Shown: positions 23,959-31,764 of the stretch, one piece after another
How the letters are laid out: every line of letters begins with the position of its first letter
How positions within the stretch are numbered: the stretch's first letter is position 1
Source of the DNA: CAYXXZ01 sp964469165
GTDB taxonomy: Bacteria; Pseudomonadota; Gammaproteobacteria; Pseudomonadales; Porticoccaceae
Assembly: GCA_964469165.1 (NCBI GenBank)
Contig: CAYXXZ010000023.1
Span: 1-35,742 of the forward strand
Direction of reading: 5' to 3'
DNA length: 35,742 bases
The notes under the pieces: generated by a model
What the model saw: the letters and a program-made list of their open reading frames with translations, nothing else
The model's database searches: none
Told to the model about the DNA's origin: nothing
Translations under genes and position numbers: made by a program

Positions 23959-24486
23959 ATGGATAAGGAAACAGTGGAACTTTATGGCCGTCTCAAAGGC
24001 TATCTGCGAAGATTCCTGAGACGCTCCGAGGATATCGAGGATGTGGTTCAGGACTCCTTTCTCAAAACGCTGGAGGCAGCCGCCAAGGGGGATATCCATT
24101 ATCCGAGCTCTTACTTGTACACCACCGCGCGCAATCTGGCGATCAACAAGCTCACCCGCAACTACTACGAACTTTTCGATTTTATTGAGCACTTCCCGGA
24201 AGATACCAGCTTTCTGGAGACAGTGTCGCTGGAGCACGAAGCCATCTATTCAGAGCGGCTGGTGCTCTTCTGCCGGGTGGCCTCGCAGCTGCCGGAGCAG
24301 TGTCGCAAGGTGCTGATATTGCGCAAAGTGTACGGTTACTCCCAGAATGAAGTAGCGGAACAACTGGGCATCAGTGTCAGTACTGTAGAGAAGCACCTTG
24401 TCAAAGGCATGCTGCGCTGCACCGAATTCATGGAAAGGCAGGATGCCACTTTCGATGTCGAGACCGAAAAATGGACGATCCGATGA
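23959..24486 (+). CDS. ECF sigma factor, FecI-like
   Basis: 175-residue RNA polymerase sigma factor with only regions 2 and 4. Region 2 (about 10-70) has EDIEDVVQDSFLKTLEAA and YLYTTARNLAINKL; region 4 (about 108-155) has LPEQCRKVLILRKVYGYSQ and NEVAEQLGISVSTVEKHLVK, a good helix-turn-helix. In FecI systems this factor is released by a FecR-type protein when the outer-membrane receptor binds ligand, and turns on the receptor gene. Its stop overlaps the fecR-like start in ATGA, as usual for sigma/anti-sigma pairs. Confidence 0.92.
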   Translation: MDKETVELYGRLKGYLRRFLRRSEDIEDVVQDSFLKTLEAAAKGDIHYPSSYLYTTARNLAINKLTRNYYELFDFIEHFPEDTSFLETVSLEHEAIYSERLVLFCRVASQLPEQCRKVLILRKVYGYSQNEVAEQLGISVSTVEKHLVKGMLRCTEFMERQDATFDVETEKWTIR

Positions 24487-25610
24487 AAAACGTTGTGCAA
24501 TTTCCCGACAATGCCGCGTTGAAGAACGCGGCAGCGCAATGGCTTGTGAAGCTGGATCGAGGAGAGCTCTCGTCAGAAGATAGAAAAGCGCTGAACGACT
24601 GGTTGGCGGGGGGGCCTGAACACAAGGCCACGCTGTTGAAGATGGCCAGCTTGTGGGGCGAGATGGATGTCGCCAAAGTGCTTGCCGAACTCTTTCCTCT
24701 GCCTGAAGAAGTCCCCGTGCAGCCCGCAAGTGCGGGACCCAATGCGGTAGAAGCTCGAAAGTACACCAGAGCGGGAAAGTCCCTGAAGATGTTGGCGGCA
24801 GCAGCCACTGTGGCATTGGCGGTGGGGATTGCTTTCATAGCTGCCCCCGTGCTTATGGAGCGAGCCACGGAGGGCTCTCATGAAGTTGCAGAAAAACTTT
24901 ATACGACCAGCCTCGGTGAACATACCGTCATCGAACTGGCTGATGGCTCACAGATGAATCTTAATACTCAGTCCAGGGCGCGGGTGAGATTCAGCGATGG
25001 CGAACGCGCTATCTATCTGGAACAAGGCGAAGGTTACTTTGACGTAGCCAAGGACGCCGAGCGGCCTTTCATCGTCTATGCAGGTAATGGCATGGTTCGT
25101 GCCGTCGGTACGGCGTTCAGTATTCGGGTGACTGACAGCAGTGCGGTGGATGTCACATTGGCCGAAGGGATTGTGGAGGTTATCGCTGCCCGAAAAGCCA
25201 ATGTGGGACAGCTTGAGGGAAAAGCTCACTCGCAGCAAGAAACTGTGGAGTTTGCTGTGCTTAAGCAAAAAGGGGAGACAGTCAGTTACCGCCAATCCAT
25301 TGATGAACTGATCTTGATTTCAGAGGACAAGCTCGAGCAAAGGCTGTCCTGGAAAAGCGGAAAGTGGTTGTTCAAAGGTGAGACTCTCGCAGAAGTTATT
25401 GCCGAAGCCAGCCGTTATACCGACAGGGAAATCAGGATAACAGACCCGGAGATCAGTAGCCTGCAGGTGGCGGGCTACTTTGACCTGGGAGATCTGGACC
25501 CTCTCCTCGAAGCGGTGGAGGTGGGACTTGGTGTAAGCGTTATCCGTCTTGACGGAAAAATTATTGAACTGTCGGGTACGGATAGAATCCAGCGAAGTCT
25601 CACAAGATAA
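24483..25610 (+). CDS. FecR-like transmembrane anti-sigma regulator
   Basis: 375-residue inner-membrane protein. The cytosolic N-terminus has the DUF4880-type sigma-binding pattern AAQWLVKLDRGELSSEDRKA and DWLAGGPEHKA (about 16-50). One membrane helix lies at about 103-124. The periplasmic part holds the FecR domain (TSLGEHTVIELADGSQMNLN, then EGYFDVAKDAERPF) and a C-terminal segment ending SVIRLDGKIIELSG that resembles the STN-interacting region. I place the start at the ATG at 24483, coupled to the sigma gene. It would relay the signal from the STN domain encoded just downstream. Composition is near 52 % G+C, unlike the genes that follow. Confidence 0.92.
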   Translation: MKNVVQFPDNAALKNAAAQWLVKLDRGELSSEDRKALNDWLAGGPEHKATLLKMASLWGEMDVAKVLAELFPLPEEVPVQPASAGPNAVEARKYTRAGKSLKMLAAAATVALAVGIAFIAAPVLMERATEGSHEVAEKLYTTSLGEHTVIELADGSQMNLNTQSRARVRFSDGERAIYLEQGEGYFDVAKDAERPFIVYAGNGMVRAVGTAFSIRVTDSSAVDVTLAEGIVEVIAARKANVGQLEGKAHSQQETVEFAVLKQKGETVSYRQSIDELILISEDKLEQRLSWKSGKWLFKGETLAEVIAEASRYTDREIRITDPEISSLQVAGYFDLGDLDPLLEAVEVGLGVSVIRLDGKIIELSGTDRIQRSLTR

Positions 25611-25749
25611 TCCCTTGCTGAAAAAACGTAGTTCCTTAAAAAAATACAAAAATCTTAAAATCCGAGTAGTGGGTTTTCCAGATCACTGTGTCTCATCCAT
25701 AAAGACGGGTGCTTTGGCCGTCTCTGAACCAAAACCGAAGCTCATCAGA

Positions 25750-28266
25750 GTGGTGAGGCTGCATAAATCAAATAGCCGATTGCGACATCACATGCTGGCT
25801 CTCGCGCTCTTAGTGACGAATGTGGCTGTAGCTCAAGGAAATAAAGTATGTGATCTGGATTTTCATGAGACATCTTTAGTGGATGCCCTTAATGAGCTTG
25901 TCAGGCAGTGCAGCATGCAGGCGATTTATCCTCTGAATTTGGTGAGTGAGGAAAATAATTATTCTCTTGAGGGAAGATATAGAATTTCGGATGCGCTTCA
26001 AAAGATCCTAGATGGTAGCGGCCTTTCGGGACAGGTAACAGGAAATGGTTACGTTATAGTTTTAAAAAAAATTAAAGAAAATGATAGGGAGAAAGAGATG
26101 AAAAAGTTAAAAATTCCTCATTTTATTACAACAATATTAGCTGGAATTTCAGCTTTATCTTCGGGTGCCTATTCACAAGAAGATCAATCTTACAAAAAAT
26201 CAGCAAGTATTGAAGAGATTGTTGTGGTTGCGACAAAAAGGGAGAAAAGTATTCAGGAGGTTCCAATTACGGTTACAGCAGTCACTGCACAAGGATTAGA
26301 GAAAAGTGGTATTCAAGGGATTGCAACCCTGGGGCAGGTGGTGCCAAGTTTGAATGTGTCACAAACCGCAGGCGCGAACGTAATGTTTATACGAGGGATA
26401 GGTACCAATCTTGCCGCAGCGGGTAACGAGCCATCAGTCGCCACATTTGTTGATGGTGTATATAGTCCAGTCCCCAGGACGGGAGCAATCTATGGATTTA
26501 ACAATGTTGAGCGAGTTGAAGTCCTTAAGGGGCCTCAGGGAACGTTGTTTGGTAGAAATGCAACGGGTGGGTTGGTTCATATTATTACTAAAGAGCCATC
26601 TAATGAGCCTACAGCAAAATTAAGGATTGGGTATGGGAATTATGATACATATGAGGCTAATTTTTACGGAAGTCTGGGTATAAGCCAAAATGCTGCTGGA
26701 GATGTAGCTTTATACTATAAAGACCAAGGAAGATCGCCGATTGATAATCCTCTTGAAGGAAAAAATTTTGTACCTGAGAATAATTTCTCATGGAGGAGCA
26801 AGCTGCTAGTAACTCCAAATGACGACTTGTCTATTAGGATTATCGGTTACTATGCTGATTTTGAGAGTAGCCAAGGATCAATAAGGCAGCCTTTGCCAGG
26901 TGCATTTGCAAGTACCGGGTTGGGTTATTCTGGAGACTTTTTTAAAATTGCTAATGAGTTTGTTGGATACACAACCGTAGAGTCTAAGGGAGTAAGTGCA
27001 CAGTTTGATTATTCTCTTAGTAATTTCGATCTTGTTAGTATTACAAGTTACGGCAAAGATGAGGCTGTAACCTATTTTGATGGTGATGGTTCAGCAGCAT
27101 TTATTCAAACAGCTGTAAATCCAATACTATCAGAAACTCTAACTCAAGAAATTAGAATTGAATCAAAGAAAAGTGAGTCGCTGGAGTGGATAACAGGAGT
27201 TTATTTGTACAAAAATAAAAGCTCATACGACCCGTTTAGAATTTCAAGTCCTACGGTAGAGCTTGTGGGATATTCCAAGCAGATAGTTGAAGCTTGGGCT
27301 GTCTTCGGAGAGGTGAGGTGGGAGTTTCTGGATGAAACGGGCTTGTCTGTTGGTTTAAGGTGGAATCAAGACGATATTGAAATGAGTGGCATAACCTATG
27401 CCAATGGCGTATCAAGTATTGGTTCTTATGAACAAGAAGATGATTTTGGTGAGCTGAGTTACCGTATTGGTCTGGATCATCAGATTGAAGGTTATGGCCT
27501 TATCTATGCCAACTATAGTAGAGGTTTTAAGACAGGAGTTTACAACTTAATAAATGTTGGTCAGCCTGGTCCAGCTCTTGAACCAGAAGTGCTTGATGCG
27601 CTAGAGATTGGCTATAAATCTAGATATTTCTACGATGGGAGAGTTAGAGTCAATGCTTCAGCTTTTTGGTATGACTTTAAGGATCTTCAATTGGTAACCG
27701 TTAGCACAACATCGCTTCAGTCAGCAAACGCCGCTAAAGCAGAAATATCAGGTGCCGAGATGGAGTTTGAATTTCAGGCAACTGAAGATTTATGGGTTGC
27801 GGCAGGAGTGGCTTACTTAGACTCTGAGTATAAAGATTATCTTGGCCTGACGAATCGCCCACGAGTAGACTCTTCTGGTCGTCCAGTTGGTGGTAATATA
27901 GCTAATATACCCGCTGATTTCTCCGGGAATGAATTAACGAGAGCGCCTGATCTTACTTATAATTTATCAGCCGTATATGTAATACCCGTGTACACTGGAG
28001 ATCTTAGCTTCAGTCTAAGTTATTTCTATAACAATGGGTTTTATTGGGATCCTGAGAATAGGCTGGAAGAACCCTCCTATGGTGTTTTAAATGCGGAAGT
28101 TTCATGGAGTAGTTATGGTAATAATTTTAAGTTTGCATTGTGGGGGAGAAATATAACAAACGAGAAATATTCTGTTTATACAAATAATAGTCCACCAAGT
28201 AGTGATGCATATGGGCCTTCTGACCCTGTAATGTACGGATTTTATTTAGATTATTCTTTTTTCTAA
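25750..28266 (+). CDS. STN-domain TonB-dependent receptor with internal second start
   Basis: A signalling outer-membrane transporter. From the GTG at 25750 (uncertain; no ATG occurs before 25792) it reads a signal peptide ending VAVAQG, an STN domain (about 34-105; CDLDFHETSLVDALNELVRQ, YRISDALQKIL), then oddly a second signal peptide MKKLKIPHFITTIL at residue 117 (base 26098) with its own GGGAGAAAGAG ribosome site, then the TonB-box-like IEEIVVVATKRE, the plug (VEVLKGPQGTLFGRNATGG) and a barrel ending YSFF. From 26098 the product is 722 residues, a complete receptor. So this is either one fused protein, or an STN protein and a receptor joined in frame across an A8 run (26064-26071). The gene is very AT-rich. 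It lies 139 bases after the fecR-like gene and should be its signalling partner; substrate unknown. Confidence 0.85.
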   Translation: MVRLHKSNSRLRHHMLALALLVTNVAVAQGNKVCDLDFHETSLVDALNELVRQCSMQAIYPLNLVSEENNYSLEGRYRISDALQKILDGSGLSGQVTGNGYVIVLKKIKENDREKEMKKLKIPHFITTILAGISALSSGAYSQEDQSYKKSASIEEIVVVATKREKSIQEVPITVTAVTAQGLEKSGIQGIATLGQVVPSLNVSQTAGANVMFIRGIGTNLAAAGNEPSVATFVDGVYSPVPRTGAIYGFNNVERVEVLKGPQGTLFGRNATGGLVHIITKEPSNEPTAKLRIGYGNYDTYEANFYGSLGISQNAAGDVALYYKDQGRSPIDNPLEGKNFVPENNFSWRSKLLVTPNDDLSIRIIGYYADFESSQGSIRQPLPGAFASTGLGYSGDFFKIANEFVGYTTVESKGVSAQFDYSLSNFDLVSITSYGKDEAVTYFDGDGSAAFIQTAVNPILSETLTQEIRIESKKSESLEWITGVYLYKNKSSYDPFRISSPTVELVGYSKQIVEAWAVFGEVRWEFLDETGLSVGLRWNQDDIEMSGITYANGVSSIGSYEQEDDFGELSYRIGLDHQIEGYGLIYANYSRGFKTGVYNLINVGQPGPALEPEVLDALEIGYKSRYFYDGRVRVNASAFWYDFKDLQLVTVSTTSLQSANAAKAEISGAEMEFEFQATEDLWVAAGVAYLDSEYKDYLGLTNRPRVDSSGRPVGGNIANIPADFSGNELTRAPDLTYNLSAVYVIPVYTGDLSFSLSYFYNNGFYWDPENRLEEPSYGVLNAEVSWSSYGNNFKFALWGRNITNEKYSVYTNNSPPSSDAYGPSDPVMYGFYLDYSFF
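26064..26101 (+). promoter_or_regulatory. A8 run and ATGA re-start between STN and receptor halves
   Basis: Eight A residues occupy 26064-26071 within codons TTA AAA AAA ATT. One extra base (-1 frame) gives TAA at 26073-26075; one base fewer (+1 frame) gives TGA at 26099-26101, overlapping the ATG at 26098 as ATGA. A ribosome site lies at 26087-26097. The arrangement suits slippage, phase variation or a recent loss of a separating stop; in-frame reading gives the fusion. Confidence 0.5.
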
Positions 28267-28298
28267 AATTGTTTATATAGCTTTGAGGGTGTTTTTTT

Positions 28299-29555
28299 AT
28301 GAACAGAAGAGATATCTTAAAGATACCAGCATTCGTCTCAATATTTGGGGCTTTTAGTGCAAACGGATTCTGCGAAAGTGGTGTGCATAAGAAAAAATTA
28401 GAGTATTTGGTTAATGCTTATTTTGATCATGCAGATAGCTTGATGCTTGAGTATGGTTATTCGAGTGAGGATTTAATAAGTTATTTTGAAAAACATACCC
28501 TGATGTTACTATCTCTGGCCTACATTCAGACGTTTGGCACATCTATTAACAGTCCTCAGTGGGTTCCGTACATACCTTTTTATTTGCCTTGGGGGATTCC
28601 AAATCCTGATGATGTTTATAAAAATACCTTTATCGACTCAGATGCCACCTATCGCTTGAGAGGGAAAAAAGGTAGTGCGACAATTGCTAAACTTACAATG
28701 AAAGATGGTGGAGCTCATCTGGGTGAGATTAGTAGCGGAAAAACGTTAGCTGAAATTGATATTAATGAATTAGAATCGGATTCATCTGGGAATTTTGAAA
28801 TTTATCTTGGAAAAAATGGATCAAAGTACCACGATCGTCAGTTTTATGTATTGCACCAAAATACTACACAGCTAATGTACAGGAGTGTAACTAAAAATTC
28901 ATCTCAATTTGATCCTAACATATCGATTGAACGTCTTGACTATAAGGGGGTGGATTTTTATCAAGATGCGCTAGATTTTGAAAGGACATTGACGGCTATG
29001 TTTAGATTTGCGTCTGTTCAAATAGAGTTTTTACTTAAATTTAAAAAGAAAAGAATTGATCTTGGAAGTGATTCTGGGTTCATATTTGATGAGGCGCAAG
29101 TTGACCATGGTGGTATGCCTGATCAAAAATATTTATTTTATACTTTTTCACTTGGAAAGGATGATGTCTTAATCTTGGAAAGTGAAGTTCCAGACAAATA
29201 TAAATACTGGAATGTTATGTTATTTGACGAGTTCTGTAACGGTATTAATGCTGTCTACCATCAGTCATCGTTGAACGATGAGCAGGTAAGAATTGACGAG
29301 GATGGTGTTATTAGAGTTGTCGTCTCACATCAAGATCCGGGTGTTCATAATTGGCTTGATACTTGTGGATGGGCTACGGGAGGAATTATGTGGAGATGGA
29401 ACAATGCGAGTTCCTATCCAAAGCCAAAAATTAGAAAAATTAATCGAAAAGAGTTGTTTGATAATCTTCCCTCTGGGGTTCAAAGGATTGATGTTGACGA
29501 AAGGAGGAAATTATTAGGTGATCGTATTCACCATTATCAAAGTCGGTTGATTTAA
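28299..29555 (+). CDS. Exported DUF1214-like protein with Tat-type signal
   Basis: 418 residues. The N-terminus MNRRDILKIPAFVSIFG carries a twin-arginine pattern (N-RR-D-I-L-K) and hydrophobic stretch, so folded export to the periplasm is likely. The C-terminal third, with YKYWNVMLFDEFCNGINAVY (about 307-326), DEQVRIDEDGVIRVVVSHQD and PGVHNWLDTCGWATGGIMWR, matches what I know of DUF1214 proteins, whose role is not established. The middle is beta-rich with no motif I recognise. It is 32 bases after the receptor gene, with GAGGGTG upstream, and shares its low G+C, so it is probably cotranscribed and part of the same function. Confidence 0.65.
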   Translation: MNRRDILKIPAFVSIFGAFSANGFCESGVHKKKLEYLVNAYFDHADSLMLEYGYSSEDLISYFEKHTLMLLSLAYIQTFGTSINSPQWVPYIPFYLPWGIPNPDDVYKNTFIDSDATYRLRGKKGSATIAKLTMKDGGAHLGEISSGKTLAEIDINELESDSSGNFEIYLGKNGSKYHDRQFYVLHQNTTQLMYRSVTKNSSQFDPNISIERLDYKGVDFYQDALDFERTLTAMFRFASVQIEFLLKFKKKRIDLGSDSGFIFDEAQVDHGGMPDQKYLFYTFSLGKDDVLILESEVPDKYKYWNVMLFDEFCNGINAVYHQSSLNDEQVRIDEDGVIRVVVSHQDPGVHNWLDTCGWATGGIMWRWNNASSYPKPKIRKINRKELFDNLPSGVQRIDVDERRKLLGDRIHHYQSRLI

Positions 29556-29579
29556 AGCTCTATAAAAAGGAGTTCTGTA

Positions 29580-31217
29580 ATGTTTGATAAAATTATTTTT
29601 TTTGCTTTTTTGATAGCTTTGCCAGTGCCTTCCTATGCTGACAGCCCGCCTTTGAACATATATTTGGCAGATAGTCCATATCCGATGCCCCATGTTGATT
29701 CTTCTGCTTCTGGGTTTTCTAGATTTCCTGGTCCAGATCTTGGCGACTCTTATCAGCTTACTGATCATAATGTTATATTTAAACCGGTAGGCTTTGGTAA
29801 TGGATATAGTTTTTTATATTCAGATAAATACTCTGATGGCCGTCGCGCAATATATGGTGGTGGAAGTGATAGAGTTTTCAAATTGGACGCTGATACTCTA
29901 GAAACAATATCTTCTTATTCGTTGCGGGAAGGATATTTTTCTTCAGACAGAGAAGTAAGTAACTTTTTTAATACAGCTGATATTCTTATTCAAGCTGGTA
30001 TTAAAGATTCCTCAAAACAAATGCATTTTTTTGATCATGTATATAGAACTCATATACCGGCACTTAGATTGGGGTCTGGGGCCGTTTATAAATTTTTAAC
30101 AAAAAATAACGAGCTTTTTATTGCAGTAAAGGATAGTTCTTCGGGTAGCATCTATATTAAAGTTTTTGGTGATAAAGAGTTTGATGACTTTGAATCGCCA
30201 TTGGTGTTAAAGCGATCTGTCGCGCTACCTATTGATAAGTCTAATAACCCATTGCCAATGGCAATGAGCTTGACTTACGATGGTAATATTGTTGTTGTTA
30301 CGAATGATGGGCAAATTTTTGTTCTGAACCAGGATCTTGAGAAATATGATAGTCTTGTGCTTCCTGAAGCAAAAGCATTGTCTCCTGATGCTGAGTGGAT
30401 GGGCGGAGTTGTTAGAAATACTATTTCTTTAGATGATAAAGGTGGTATATATATTGTTAGTAGTGATTTTCTACACAGAGTGCAGTGGACAGGAAAAAAT
30501 CTCACATTAGACCCTCGCTACGGGGCATGGAGTGTGCCGTATGAGGCTGGAGAAAATGGGAGTGGAACTACTCCTACGCCCATAGGCTGGGGCGAGGGCA
30601 ATGACCTATTGGTTGTAATGGCGGATGGTGTTAATGGTGTCAATGTTTACTGGCGAGATGAGATTCCCGATGATTGGCAGGGCATCCCTAATCATCCGCG
30701 GCGGCTGGCAGGTACTATTCCCTTGACATTTGGCTATGACACATCGGATAGGCTGCGGATAGAAGCTTCGCCGGTTGCTTATGGCTATGGTTTTTTTTGG
30801 CCAAATGATGCACCAAAAGTAGAGCCGCAATGGCAGGGCTCATATGATAGGCAAATGTTTGCTAATTATACCGCACTACATTTTCCTCAATATCCGGTTC
30901 ACGGCGGAGTAAAGTATCATTGGAATAGTATCAAGCGAGAATTAGAGGTTGCTTGGACAACTCATTTAAGCCTCGCGCCGACAATATGTACACCAAATAT
31001 AAAAAAATTCCTGTATTGTATAGGTCGAAGAGATGGTCAGTATTCAGTAGAAGTACTTGATTGGGGGAGTGGAGAATCTGTGCGTTACTACTTGCTTGGT
31101 GAGAGTCTAAGGTTTAATGCAACAGCCTCGAATACTCGGGTCACAGATAAATATATTGAATTTTCTTCTCTTGGAAGTGCAATAGTTAGAGTTAATCTGG
31201 AAAAAATTGATAAATAA
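29580..31217 (+). CDS. Secreted beta-propeller-like protein of unknown function
   Basis: 545 residues with a clear Sec signal peptide (MFDKIIFFAFLIALPVPSYA, cut before DSPP). The body has repeated blade-like stretches of the form strand-D-G-strand-x-hydrophobic: RAIYGGGSDRVFKLDADTLE (about 89-108), MSLTYDGNIVVVTNDGQIFV (about 228-247), TISLDDKGGIYIVSSDFLHR. This suits a PQQ/quinoprotein-like or six- to seven-bladed propeller, but I see no cofactor or catalytic signature. It starts 24 bases after the DUF1214-like gene with GGAG at the right distance. Low G+C like its neighbours. I cannot assign a substrate; binding or lactonase-type activity is possible. Confidence 0.7.
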   Translation: MFDKIIFFAFLIALPVPSYADSPPLNIYLADSPYPMPHVDSSASGFSRFPGPDLGDSYQLTDHNVIFKPVGFGNGYSFLYSDKYSDGRRAIYGGGSDRVFKLDADTLETISSYSLREGYFSSDREVSNFFNTADILIQAGIKDSSKQMHFFDHVYRTHIPALRLGSGAVYKFLTKNNELFIAVKDSSSGSIYIKVFGDKEFDDFESPLVLKRSVALPIDKSNNPLPMAMSLTYDGNIVVVTNDGQIFVLNQDLEKYDSLVLPEAKALSPDAEWMGGVVRNTISLDDKGGIYIVSSDFLHRVQWTGKNLTLDPRYGAWSVPYEAGENGSGTTPTPIGWGEGNDLLVVMADGVNGVNVYWRDEIPDDWQGIPNHPRRLAGTIPLTFGYDTSDRLRIEASPVAYGYGFFWPNDAPKVEPQWQGSYDRQMFANYTALHFPQYPVHGGVKYHWNSIKRELEVAWTTHLSLAPTICTPNIKKFLYCIGRRDGQYSVEVLDWGSGESVRYYLLGESLRFNATASNTRVTDKYIEFSSLGSAIVRVNLEKIDK

Positions 31218-31764
31218 TCTAGGCCCCCCCTCTGTCAGGATAGATGTGTGCCGCAGCATTGCGGATCAATCGGTAGGAGCTGATTGTGAAGTAAGAGAAG
31301 CTGCTGAAGTGATGGAGGAGCCGACCCTCCAGAGTCTGCCTGCAGGGGGGGCTCCAAGCCACCCTCAAGCGACATTGGCTGAAGACCGTTGTCGTGAGCG
31401 TTGAGGGAGAAGGCGCATCCATGTGTTGCGTCAGGTATGAATCGAGAAGGCGAGTACAAGCAAACGATCGTTCAGGTGTCGTTACTGATTACATGACATC
31501 AAAACCGAGGGCCACAACTATCCCCGGGACGAGTCCATCGGAGAACCTGCTTACTGGGTGGACGGCGTCCGGCATAGAGGTGGCGCGAGCTTGATTCAGG
31601 CGCTTTAGCGGAACTGCGGGAACTCGGTGCCCGCCCAATGCACAGTCCGTAGCACAGGTCAGTCGTGAGATCGGTGTCTCTGGTGTCACCCTGTACAATT
31701 GACGGAACCAATACCGAGATCGAGATAACGCTGTGCCTGCAGACCGTGCTTGTGCAAGATGAGG
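31218..31764. other. 547-base non-coding stretch with mobile-element-like remnant
   Basis: No open frame here resembles a protein. G+C returns to a middle value. GTGTGCCGC at 31247 looks like a group II intron 5' start (GUGYG), and the structured-looking GCGGAACTGCGGGAACTCGG (31609-31628) and GCACAGTCCGTAGC (31638-31651) recall the domain I region upstream of group II intron reverse transcriptases. No domain V and no reverse transcriptase are present, so at most a 5' fragment remains. The assignment rests on remembered pattern and is weak; the region marks the right boundary of the AT-rich cassette. Confidence 0.3.

Noticed and set aside
31219..31698. Several short open frames in the remnant region
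   Set aside because: 60-75 codons, overlapping each other on both strands, no ribosome sites and no protein family pattern.
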